This document shows, piece after piece, positions 56,253 through 64,000 of a DNA stretch of 64,000 nt. Under the pieces are notes generated by a model. It was given only the letters and a program-made list of their open reading frames with translations, was not told the DNA's origin and did no database searches. A program made the position numbers and the translations under genes. Within the stretch, counting starts at the first letter, position 1. Each line of letters starts with the position of its first letter. Source of the DNA: Sphingomonas parva (ex Maeng et al. 2020) (lineage in GTDB: Bacteria; Pseudomonadota; Alphaproteobacteria; Sphingomonadales; Sphingomonadaceae); contig NZ_SPDV01000030.1 in NCBI RefSeq assembly GCF_004564275.1, positions 28,953 through 92,952 on the forward strand, read 5' to 3'.

Positions 56253-57769
56253 GCTTCGCCGAGTTTCGAGACTCCCCCTGGGCCAAGTCGCACCCTGCAT
56301 ACAGGAGCGGTGCGTTTGCAATGACGCCAGCTCCAGAGAACTCCACTTCCGAGGTCGTGCTATCGTCTCTCTACAGGGTGATCGGACTGCCAGGCGTGGA
56401 GGAAAAATTAGTTCCTTCCGAAGGAACTAGGCTGCAGGGCCTCATCCGAAGGGAGCGCGAGAAGAAGAACCCGTCGACTAAGGGTGCGCTCGACGCCGAC
56501 GGCTTTGACACGCTCCTCAATTCGCTGCTGGAGAGTCCCAAGCGCCCGAACCAGTCTGCCAAGCGCTTCCTCCAGGTAACTCCGCTCGTGCCGCAGGTGG
56601 CCCTGTTCTCGGGTTCCCCGCGACTGAACGGCAACCCATGGACGCCCGGAACCCTCGTGCGGCGAATGATTTGGCTGGGCTCGCCAGACGTCGCGGCCGC
56701 CCAAGCGACGTGGCGCGGGTTGTTCGATGCCCTGACTGTCGGCCATGGCGACGATGTATTCGCGCGCTTCCTTCAGTCCGAGGTCGAGGCGTGGCTCCCC
56801 GAGCCCAGCTGGACATTTATCCCGGCGCCGACCGATGGCTTGCCTGTCGGCCCCGAGGTAGGCGCCCGTCCGTTTCCAGCCCGCCAGTTCGTCGAGGATC
56901 TCAACTCGATCATCGCTGCAAAGGACATGCTCACCCGACGGCAGTGGACGAGCTTGCTCGAGGCGATCCTCCGGCTGGGGACGGTCGCGCATGTGATGTG
57001 GTTGTGCGAGGTGCATTCCCGGGTTTGGGCGTGCCTGTCCGATGCCTTGCGCGGTGCGGGGCCCGCCACGGAGGAAGCTGCGCTCGGCCGCGTTTTCCCG
57101 GAGCAATTCTCGTTCCTACCCCTTTCCAGCAGGCCGTTGCCCGGCATCCGGGACAGCATATCACGTTATCTTACGGCCCGGCTCGGGATCAATGCGGTCC
57201 TGTGGGCGCTGCATGGCTCTGACGCCGCTGCGCCGGACCTTCTTGGGTCGGCGCGGGGTCTGGCGAACGCATGTGCGCAGGTCCGCGACCTGGGCAGCGG
57301 AAGGCTTGCGGCCGAGGTGCGCGAAACCGTCGAGGACCTAATCGATAGGGAAACGAGGACGCTGCTGTGCCGCCGAGGAGTCGGGAAAAACATCGATGAA
57401 TTTGTGACCTATAGCCTGCAGCAGCGACTGACCGCAAACCCGCGCCTTCGCGGGTATGACCAAGGCTACATTCTGAGAAAGCGCGGCGCCCACTCGAGCA
57501 GCCCCTGGATCGTGTCGCTTGGCCCGGTCGCGACAATTGCGCTCGTGCATTGCTCGTTGTCCGGGGCGGGGGGGCCGCGCTCAGTGCATCGGCTTGCCCA
57601 GCACCTTGGCCGATACGGCGTGACGATGGATCACCGCGAGATCCCGCAGAACGAGCTCGGCCACCAACTCCGCATGCTTGGGCTAGTTCTGGATAGCCCG
57701 GATGCCGAAAGCGGCATGTTGCTCGTCCCCCCCTTCCGCCAGACGGTGGCGGCGGGAGGCGCTGAATGA
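56249..57769 (+). CDS. DptG-like restriction component (putative)
   Basis: The product is 506 aa from a GTG that overlaps the previous stop. No enzymatic motif is visible. It is helical; the C-terminal 110 residues (GYILRKRGAHSSSPWIVSLG, then LAQHLGRYGVTMD and LGHQLRMLGLVLDSPDAESG) look like a winged-helix end and resemble the end of DptG, where a 'RG..LD' helix and a 'SDSGD'-type turn occur. It sits exactly where DptG is found, between DptF- and DptH-like genes, and overlaps the latter as ATGA. The assignment rests mainly on context. Confidence 0.62.
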   Translation: MSFAEFRDSPWAKSHPAYRSGAFAMTPAPENSTSEVVLSSLYRVIGLPGVEEKLVPSEGTRLQGLIRREREKKNPSTKGALDADGFDTLLNSLLESPKRPNQSAKRFLQVTPLVPQVALFSGSPRLNGNPWTPGTLVRRMIWLGSPDVAAAQATWRGLFDALTVGHGDDVFARFLQSEVEAWLPEPSWTFIPAPTDGLPVGPEVGARPFPARQFVEDLNSIIAAKDMLTRRQWTSLLEAILRLGTVAHVMWLCEVHSRVWACLSDALRGAGPATEEAALGRVFPEQFSFLPLSSRPLPGIRDSISRYLTARLGINAVLWALHGSDAAAPDLLGSARGLANACAQVRDLGSGRLAAEVRETVEDLIDRETRTLLCRRGVGKNIDEFVTYSLQQRLTANPRLRGYDQGYILRKRGAHSSSPWIVSLGPVATIALVHCSLSGAGGPRSVHRLAQHLGRYGVTMDHREIPQNELGHQLRMLGLVLDSPDAESGMLLVPPFRQTVAAGGAE

Positions 57770-60700
57770 ACAAGCTCGCGACCATCCTTGCAGATCGCGT
57801 TCGGCTCCAAGTCGGTGCCACGGCAAGGTCCGGTCCGGCGCGTGAACTCCGGCTCGTGTTCCTTGGGCCACCCCATGAGCTCATGGCCGAGGTGTTCAAC
57901 GAGCTCGCACGTACGCCCGACGGCGGCCAGCCGGCTCACATGCCGGTGCTCCTGCAGGTACCAAAAGACCACGTGCCCGGAAACAATCCGAGCCTCGGCC
58001 AATCAGGGTGGTGCGACGAGGATCATTTGCTCCGCCTCCGCAACACGCCCGGTCATGCAAGCTATGTCGCGCTCTTGCCCCCGGGCGAGCACAAGATCCT
58101 ATCGGTCGATACCACAACGGGGAAGTTTGGTGTCGCCGAGCGCAACAATGGCGGAAACGCGACATTCGACGCTTGGTGGGACGATAGCTTCGTGCAAGAG
58201 CTGGTCGTGCGAGCCATCTCCGAGGCCGGGGTTCCTGACCTCCAAGCCGACGAGGCTAGGCAGCTAATTGAGGCCGGGGCGCGGGCGGCCGACGAAGTAG
58301 AGTCCGGCACCGCGCCGCGGGAAGGCGCCTGGAGGCTCCTTTCGCGGCTGTTCTCGATTACCCAGTCGACAGCGCTAAAGCCCGGCGATGCCATCAGCTT
58401 GGCATGTGGTGTCCCGCCGATGCGGAGTGGCGGCATCTCGGCGAAGGAGCAGCTGGGCACGCTCAGGAGCATCGCGGAGGCGATGACGGAGGGGTTCCGC
58501 CGGAGCGTCGAGCGTCTGGCTGAAGGCGCGACGGCGGAGGATCAGGCACACTTGGCTGGCTTCCTGCAACAGGTTCGCGAGACTTGCGAGGTCGCCACCA
58601 CATTCGAACGAGCAACCCCAGCATATTATCGTCCTGCAAGCCAGCTGGAGATGCCGGCGGTGCCGGGCTGGTGGGCTGCGCTTGACGTCGAGAAGTGGAC
58701 GGAGCTCCTCGCAGAGGAGCCCTCATCCGCTGGTGACATTGGCATGGCCTGCACAAATGCCCTCGCTGACCTTGGCAAGGGCATGCCGGCAGTGGTCGCC
58801 AGTGAGGTCGAGCTCCAGTTCAACACCAAAGGCGGGGACTCGAGCCACGCAACCATCGAGGTCAACCGCACGCCAGCAGCCGGGAATGGGCTGGTTGGCA
58901 CCGTCGCGGCTGACCGGGGCGACACGCTGGTCGACGCAAGCCCGCCGTCCCACAAGCTGCCTCTGACTTACAAGGCAACTGCAGACAACTTCAAGCCAGG
59001 CTCCATGAAGGTCATTTCGCTTGCTAACTGGCAACCCGGAGTCGTGGTTGTGTGTCGGCTTGCGAGGAAATTCTCGCCGCCTCGCAGGCCGTCCCGGCGT
59101 GGCAACAAGGCGGCGGCCGAGTGGGAGTCCGGCCTGACTCTTCCAGGGGCCGGCAGGTACGAGCTGCTAGTGTTCGTGTCACCCGGCACATCGCTCGATG
59201 CTACAGGGCAGGTTACGGTTGACCAGCCCGACGGCAACGCGGGTGTGCCGGTCTCCATCGCGCTCCGCCAAGCGACGCCGGAGATGTACCGGGCAGAGAT
59301 CGAGGCCGAAGGCAACTGTCAGCTCGATGTTGCCTTTTCGCGCGTGGACAAGTCCGGCAGCTCCGTGCGGGAGGCATCCCGTACGTTTATCACCTGCGAG
59401 GATGTCCCGGAGGTTGGGTGCCGAAGCGAGTTCGAGCGGCTCATCAAGGCCAATCGCCGCAAGTTGGAGAGCTTTGATGCCAAGGCCGCTATCCCGGTCA
59501 ATCGGGCAGTGCGATCCACGATGCTTCAGGACTGGATCCTAGCAAGCGACGCGGTGCGGACCTCGTACCAACCCATCGTGCTCGCAGAGGACTATGGCGA
59601 CCATTGGTCGCCACCAAGCTGGGGCACCGGCAATGGGCCCGTGCTGTCGCGCGGCTCCTTCATCCAGGACCCACGCCCTGCGCCCCACGAGTTCAACCCT
59701 CCCGCCGAGTTCCTGGACGCCCGGGAGGAGATAGCCCGCCGCATTCGTGGCGATGGCGACCAGTCCGGTGTGTTCGAGACCGCGCGGCTTGGTGAATGGG
59801 CATTGCGCGACGAGCATTTCGCCGCTCTCATCGAGCAGTATGTGGGTGCTTACCACGCGTGGCTTTCCACTGACCCCGAAATCGCGAGCTGGTCCGACGT
59901 CCTTGCGATTACATCCCTGGACGGGAGCGGGCGCAGCCTAGCTAGGGAGCCCGTGGCTATCATGCTTTCGCCGATGCACCCCCTGCGGGTCGGCTGGCAT
60001 GTCGTTGCGCAGCGCATCTTGTCTGAGGCAGACGAGGCGGGGAAGCCTTGCCCGGCAGCCAGCGTGCTCGACCCCGACTGCGTTCCCGACATCATCTCAC
60101 TTCACCTGCAATCCCCCGCGGGCGTCGACCAAGTCGATTTCCTCTCCGTCGAGAATGGCAGCGACTACTGGTCGGTGCTGTGGAACGGCCGCGCGCTCGA
60201 GCAGCTGCCGGAGCGCTCGCTCGCGGAGCCGTTTGGTGATTCCTTTGGCATCAGTGTTGGCGGGATCTCGGTTGGCTTCAGCGCAGCGCAAGTGCGGCGC
60301 GCCCTTGATGATGTCTCGGACTTGCTCGCGGCAAAGCCCGTCGTCGCCGTTGCCGTCTCAAGTGCCGGCGGGGCCACGGATGCTTGCAACCAAGGCCTCG
60401 TTGACTGGTGCACGGCGCGGTTCCAGGTGGATGCGCGGCGACCAAGGTCATTGGCTATGGGCCCGAGGTTCGTGGAAATATTCGACGAGCGCCCGTCTGG
60501 CGTCCGTCCGGACGATGCGACGATTTCGAACTTATCCGAGGACACCGCGGACAGCGTGCGCTGGTATCTCGAGCAACCGGACGGAGCCGTGCCCGACCTC
60601 GGAATTATCGCACAACTTGATATGTCGGAGCCCCGCTCGGAGCGAGTGGAAGGGCGCACGCCTCTCGGGATGGGGGGGATGATCCGGCATCGCGTACGAC

Positions 60701-63291
60701 GGCAGCTGCCGCGCTCCTTCCTTGCCGAATCCAGACAGTCAGTTGCGCCGGATCCGACAGGGGACGTCCTTCCTGATAAAGTCGCCTCGCTCCTGTCTGC
60801 GGTCGAGAACATGGGTGCTGTGCGCTCCGGGTTGCAGTTCGCGCCGAATGTGCACGAGGTGCAGCACATGCTCAGGGAGCGGCAGACCGACTTTGTGGCG
60901 GTTTCATCGGCCGCCATCGACCCAGCGTGCTTCCTAGGTGGCTGGCTGGAAGGCGCTTACCTCTGGGACTTTGACCTTCCCTCCTACTCCCACCGCGCCG
61001 GTGACACGAACGGGTACTACCTGCTCTCGCAGGTCACTGACGCCGACAGGGACGCCCTGTCGCAGGCTCTGGGGCGGCTCCCGGGATGTGGCAGTCTCGA
61101 TTCCAGTAAGGTTGAGGACGTCCTGCTCGAGGTCGCTCGCCGCGGCATTCCCACGATAAAGGGGCTCGCCGGCGACGATGCGGGCGCCACCGGCGATCTA
61201 GGCATCTTCGTCGGCGTGAGGATCCTGCAGGATCGCTTCCGGGGCAAGCAGCACGAAGGCGACGGGCTGCTCCACGTTATCGGGGGCACCGCCGAAGACC
61301 CCACTATAGCCATCGTTGTGCCGGTTGACCCGTTCCGTGGGTACATCGCCGACTTGTCTAAGGCACTTGGCAGGGACGGGGGTGACTTGTCGCAACTCAG
61401 GCCCGACCTGCTCGTGGTAGGTATCGACCTGTCGGGTGGGACTGTGCGCATCAAGGTCACGCCAGTCGAGGTCAAGTGCCGGCCGACGTCTCGCTTCGGG
61501 AAGGGCGAGGCGCTGGCCGCACTTGACCAGGCGAAGGCGTTGTCATCGCTGCTCGTCGCTATGCAGCCCGCAGGGCAACCCCGGCTGTGGACCCTTGCCT
61601 ACCAGCACCTGTTGCTCTCCGTCATCGGGTTTGGGCTCCGGGTCTACAGTCAACACCCGGATGTCGTAGGACATGCCGCCAGATGGTCAGAGTTCCACGA
61701 GCGTATTGCCACCGCGATCCTTAGCGGAAAAGAATGCGTCGAGGTCGACACACGCGGCAGGCTCATGATCCTCGACGACACTCCTGCAAGCAAGCCACAG
61801 GACTTTGATGGCGACGGCTTCGAGGAATCGATGGTCGTTGGTCGAGAGGACGCAGGCAAGGTCGTCGCCGGTGACGCGGCGGCATTTTACGAGATGGTCC
61901 GCTTGCGCCTCCGCGACTGGCAGCTCCTTCCGGGCGCGGCGACGCCCGTGCCATTCGAGCAGCAGCCAACGCTGGCCGCCGAAGCTGATCCTATGCCCAC
62001 TGCCTTAGTGGTCACGAAGGACGCCGAGGAGCCCGCCGTGGCGCGAGAGGAGACTGTCCCTGTGTCCGGAGATGAGGAGGATAGCCCGCCGCCGAGGGAG
62101 CCAGTGGAGCAGCGTGAAGGCTTCGCGCGCGCAGCCGCCGTCGAGGTTGCCGGGAAGGGCGTCATCCTCAACGTTGGCCATACGATTGATGGGTTCCAAC
62201 CGCGCGATCTGGCGCTGAATATCTCGGACACCCGGCTGAACCAGCTCAACATCGGCGTTGTCGGCGACCTTGGCACGGGCAAGACGCAACTGCTCAAGTC
62301 CTTAATCGCGCAGATCGCTTCATCGGGACCAGAGAACCGGGGGCACCGGCCGCGGTTTCTGATATTCGACTACAAGCGAGACTACAGCAGCGACGACTTT
62401 GTCGCCGCGACGGGCGCACGCGTGATCCGCCCGCATCGGATTCCCCTCAACCTCTTTGACACCAGGACCAGCGGGGATGTCCCGGCGCCTTGGTTCGACC
62501 GGTTCCGGTTCTTCGCCGACGTGCTTGGCAAGATCTACTCCGGGATCGGCACCGTCCAGCGCGAGAAGTTGAAGCAAGCTGTGAGGCAGGCTTATCGATC
62601 CGCGGCGCCAGGCGTTTCGCCCACTCTGCGGGAGGTGCATGAGGCTTACCACGAGATCGTTGAGGGCAAGCCAGACTCTCCGATGTCGATTATTGGTGAC
62701 ATGTTGGATATGGAGATCTTCGAAGAGGACCAGTCCAGGATAGTGCCCTTCGACAACTTCCTGGACGGTGTGGTGGTGATTGCGCTCGATGCGCTTGGTC
62801 AGGACGATCACAGCAAGAACGTGCTGGTCGCCGTGATGCTGAACATGTTCTACGAGAACATGCTGCGCACGCCCAAGCGACCTTTCATCGGGCAAGATCC
62901 ACAACTCCGGGCCATCGACTCTTACCTGCTTGTCGACGAGGCCGACAACATCATGCGCTACGAATTCGATGTCTTGCGGAAGCTGTTGCTCCAGGGGCGC
63001 GAGTTCGGGACGGGCGTCATCCTGGCATCGCAGTACCTGCGTCATTTTAAGGCCGGAGGGACCGACTATCGGGAGCCATTGCTCACCTGGTTCGTGCATA
63101 AGGTGCCGAACGTTACGCCGACCGAGCTGTCTGCGCTGGGCCTGTCCGCTAGTGCCGCCGAGATGGCCGAGCGCATCAAGGGGCTGGGCAACCACCAGTG
63201 CCTCTATAAGTCGTTCGACGTCGGTGGCGAGGTAATCCGGGGCTATCCTTTCTTCGAGCTGATGCGGACCCGGGAAGTAGCCGAAAGGTAG
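57766..63291 (+). CDS. DptH-like giant ATPase with HerA/FtsK motor and possible PD-(D/E)XK nuclease
   Basis: The product is 1841 aa. The C-terminal 350 residues are a HerA/FtsK-type motor: Walker A GDLGTGKT (1500-1507), FLIFDYKRDYSSDDFV, IPLNLFDTR, Walker B LLVDE (1721-1725) and the sensor-like stretch LLLQGREFGTGVILASQYL. These match what I know of DptH, the ATPase of phosphorothioate-dependent restriction. Earlier, PD at 1213-1214, then E1235-V-K1237 between beta strands (RPDLLVVGID, RIKVTPVEVKCR), form a PD-(D/E)XK nuclease signature. Residues 1-1150 are unfamiliar, with an Ig-like beta region near 370-550. Confidence 0.82.
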   Translation: MNKLATILADRVRLQVGATARSGPARELRLVFLGPPHELMAEVFNELARTPDGGQPAHMPVLLQVPKDHVPGNNPSLGQSGWCDEDHLLRLRNTPGHASYVALLPPGEHKILSVDTTTGKFGVAERNNGGNATFDAWWDDSFVQELVVRAISEAGVPDLQADEARQLIEAGARAADEVESGTAPREGAWRLLSRLFSITQSTALKPGDAISLACGVPPMRSGGISAKEQLGTLRSIAEAMTEGFRRSVERLAEGATAEDQAHLAGFLQQVRETCEVATTFERATPAYYRPASQLEMPAVPGWWAALDVEKWTELLAEEPSSAGDIGMACTNALADLGKGMPAVVASEVELQFNTKGGDSSHATIEVNRTPAAGNGLVGTVAADRGDTLVDASPPSHKLPLTYKATADNFKPGSMKVISLANWQPGVVVVCRLARKFSPPRRPSRRGNKAAAEWESGLTLPGAGRYELLVFVSPGTSLDATGQVTVDQPDGNAGVPVSIALRQATPEMYRAEIEAEGNCQLDVAFSRVDKSGSSVREASRTFITCEDVPEVGCRSEFERLIKANRRKLESFDAKAAIPVNRAVRSTMLQDWILASDAVRTSYQPIVLAEDYGDHWSPPSWGTGNGPVLSRGSFIQDPRPAPHEFNPPAEFLDAREEIARRIRGDGDQSGVFETARLGEWALRDEHFAALIEQYVGAYHAWLSTDPEIASWSDVLAITSLDGSGRSLAREPVAIMLSPMHPLRVGWHVVAQRILSEADEAGKPCPAASVLDPDCVPDIISLHLQSPAGVDQVDFLSVENGSDYWSVLWNGRALEQLPERSLAEPFGDSFGISVGGISVGFSAAQVRRALDDVSDLLAAKPVVAVAVSSAGGATDACNQGLVDWCTARFQVDARRPRSLAMGPRFVEIFDERPSGVRPDDATISNLSEDTADSVRWYLEQPDGAVPDLGIIAQLDMSEPRSERVEGRTPLGMGGMIRHRVRRQLPRSFLAESRQSVAPDPTGDVLPDKVASLLSAVENMGAVRSGLQFAPNVHEVQHMLRERQTDFVAVSSAAIDPACFLGGWLEGAYLWDFDLPSYSHRAGDTNGYYLLSQVTDADRDALSQALGRLPGCGSLDSSKVEDVLLEVARRGIPTIKGLAGDDAGATGDLGIFVGVRILQDRFRGKQHEGDGLLHVIGGTAEDPTIAIVVPVDPFRGYIADLSKALGRDGGDLSQLRPDLLVVGIDLSGGTVRIKVTPVEVKCRPTSRFGKGEALAALDQAKALSSLLVAMQPAGQPRLWTLAYQHLLLSVIGFGLRVYSQHPDVVGHAARWSEFHERIATAILSGKECVEVDTRGRLMILDDTPASKPQDFDGDGFEESMVVGREDAGKVVAGDAAAFYEMVRLRLRDWQLLPGAATPVPFEQQPTLAAEADPMPTALVVTKDAEEPAVAREETVPVSGDEEDSPPPREPVEQREGFARAAAVEVAGKGVILNVGHTIDGFQPRDLALNISDTRLNQLNIGVVGDLGTGKTQLLKSLIAQIASSGPENRGHRPRFLIFDYKRDYSSDDFVAATGARVIRPHRIPLNLFDTRTSGDVPAPWFDRFRFFADVLGKIYSGIGTVQREKLKQAVRQAYRSAAPGVSPTLREVHEAYHEIVEGKPDSPMSIIGDMLDMEIFEEDQSRIVPFDNFLDGVVVIALDALGQDDHSKNVLVAVMLNMFYENMLRTPKRPFIGQDPQLRAIDSYLLVDEADNIMRYEFDVLRKLLLQGREFGTGVILASQYLRHFKAGGTDYREPLLTWFVHKVPNVTPTELSALGLSASAAEMAERIKGLGNHQCLYKSFDVGGEVIRGYPFFELMRTREVAER

Positions 63292-63297
63292 GCTGGG

Positions 63298-63723
63298 ATG
63301 GCCGACTCGCTGTCTGCAGAGCAACGATCGGAGCGAATGTCGCGCATCCGGTCCAAGGATACGTCGCCCGAGCTATCGCTCCGCAAGGCATTGCACGCGC
63401 TGGGCCTTCGCTTCCTCGTCCATGACAAGCGCCTGCCAGGTAAGCCTGACATCGTGCTCCCGCGGTTCAAGACCGTCGTCCTAGTGCACGGCTGCTTCTG
63501 GCACCGCCACAGCGGCTGCAAGGTCGCGACGACCCCGAAGAGCAACACTGGCTTCTGGCAGGAGAAGTTCGACCGGAATGTCCAGCGGGATGCGAGGAAT
63601 GTCGCTGCCATAGAGGCGGAAGGCTGGAGGGTAATCGTCGTGTGGGAATGCGAGCTTGGGTCTCCGTACAAGGCCGACGCTGCCGCACGGCGCATTGCGG
63701 GCGAGATCGGGCATTTGGGATGA
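63298..63723 (+). CDS. vsr: Very short patch repair endonuclease
   Basis: Vsr nicks DNA at T:G mismatches that arise when 5-methylcytosine deaminates, starting repair. The product is 141 aa, the standard length. It has ERMSRIRSKDTSPELSLRKA, the PD-(D/E)XK-like core LPGKPDIVLPRFKTVVLVHG with the catalytic Asp, and the zinc-site/aromatic motif HGCFWHRHSGC. It follows the giant ATPase by six bases and serves the operon's own cytosine methylase; this pairing implies that the methylase is active on host DNA. Confidence 0.95.
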   Translation: MADSLSAEQRSERMSRIRSKDTSPELSLRKALHALGLRFLVHDKRLPGKPDIVLPRFKTVVLVHGCFWHRHSGCKVATTPKSNTGFWQEKFDRNVQRDARNVAAIEAEGWRVIVVWECELGSPYKADAAARRIAGEIGHLG

Positions 63724-63875
63724 CCATCGCGGATCCCGGCGAGGAGGCCGCGGCCCGGTTGGCAGAGCTGCAGGAGGCTAGTCGACTCGATTGCCCGCTT
63801 GTTCCCTCGGTGGGGCACGTCCGCCGGATCTTACCTGTCCGTATACTGTTTGCCACCTATCCCGCCACAAGATGA
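63720..63875 (+). CDS. Small ORF coupled to vsr
   Basis: The frame gives 51 aa (MTIADPGEEAAARLAELQEA, then a basic end). Its ATG overlaps the vsr stop as ATGA, the coupling used by other genes of this operon, so translation is plausible. The N-terminal half is an amphipathic helix; the rest has no feature. It may be a real small subunit or a chance continuation. Confidence 0.35.
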   Translation: MTIADPGEEAAARLAELQEASRLDCPLVPSVGHVRRILPVRILFATYPATR

Positions 63876-63978
63876 GGGGGGCAGCAGGGGAGGGGCCCCT
63901 AATGTCCGAGAAGTGGTCAACGGACTAGGCCCGAACGTAGCGCCCGGTGAGCAGCGGTCAGAGGTTCAACAGCATGTG

Positions 63979-64000
63979 GGCCGCGCCTGACGGCGCGGCC
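63979..64000 (+). terminator. Hairpin at the window edge, probable operon terminator
   Basis: GGCCGCGCC pairs perfectly with GGCGCGGCC around TGAC. What follows is outside the window, so a T-run cannot be checked. Confidence 0.55.

Larger units (their letters stand above)
36269..64000 (+). mobile_element. Genomic island / integrative mobilizable element at tRNA-Ser; right end not seen
   Basis: The block starts at the tRNA 3' end and holds a P4-type integrase, AlpA-like excisionase, ParA-like pair, relaxase with accessory protein, a serine-recombinase/ParB cassette and a DNA-modification/restriction operon. I found no second copy of the tRNA 3' end in the window, so attR should lie beyond the right edge. 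No type IV secretion genes are visible, so it is mobilizable rather than self-transmissible on this evidence. It may be composite. Confidence 0.7.

Noticed and set aside
52812..63723. BREX, DISARM or a plain type II restriction-modification system
   Set aside because: There is no PglZ/BrxC/BrxL, no DrmA helicase or DrmB, and no simple cognate type II endonuclease; instead three genes with DptFGH order and a HerA-like motor stand between methylase and Vsr.
52812..63723. A genuine Dnd phosphorothioation locus
   Set aside because: No DndB, C, D or E is visible, and the modification gene is an unmistakable cytosine-5 methyltransferase.

Overview
The window looks like the chromosome of a sphingomonad (Alphaproteobacteria, Sphingomonadales). 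It is GC-rich. It carries a serine palmitoyltransferase gene directly behind an acyl carrier protein gene (sphingolipid synthesis), a class I PHA synthase with an Ala/Pro/Lys-rich phasin, an L21 protein with an Ala/Lys tail, and the inverted repeats often scattered between sphingomonad genes. The genus assignment is inference.

Positions 1 to 36.2 kb are core chromosome: murA (partial), clpS, phaP and phaC; glpX and an EamA transporter; a compact arginine operon argC-argJ-argB-argF-argR-argG with ARG-box-like palindromes ahead of argC; small envelope genes, mntP, an L,D-transpeptidase, a DUF2141 protein and a lipid kinase; an MFS transporter, a Tam41-like protein and a hybrid histidine kinase; the spt/ACP pair; a glycolipid or surface-glycan cluster (GT2, GT-C, methyltransferase, UPF0104-type membrane protein, GT4); an SGNH hydrolase gene broken by an in-frame TGA; an epimerase behind obgE; a TetR/hydrolase pair; rplU-rpmA; and hspQ.

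A tRNA-Ser(CGA) at 36179-36268 marks the start of an accessory island that runs to the window edge. Its left part is an integrative mobilizable element: a tyrosine integrase of the P4/DUF4102 type, an AlpA-like excisionase, a ParA-like ATPase with a partner, a ribbon-helix-helix accessory protein and an HUH relaxase. A second recombination cassette follows (large serine recombinase and two ParB/RepB-like proteins), then several hypotheticals closed by a good terminator.

The right part, 52.8 to 63.9 kb, is a tightly coupled operon: a cytosine-5 DNA methyltransferase, a 703-aa P-loop ATPase, a 506-aa protein, an 1841-aa protein with a C-terminal HerA/FtsK-like ATPase, a Vsr endonuclease and a 51-aa ORF. 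The three middle genes have the order, sizes and, for the large protein, the motifs of the DptF-DptG-DptH restriction complex that normally works with Dnd phosphorothioation. No dndBCDE is present. A base methylase occupies the modification position and Vsr accompanies it, so this may be a DptFGH-type restriction system guided by m5C instead of phosphorothioate. The 1841-aa protein also carries a plausible PD-(D/E)XK nuclease signature. I consider this the most interesting content of the window.
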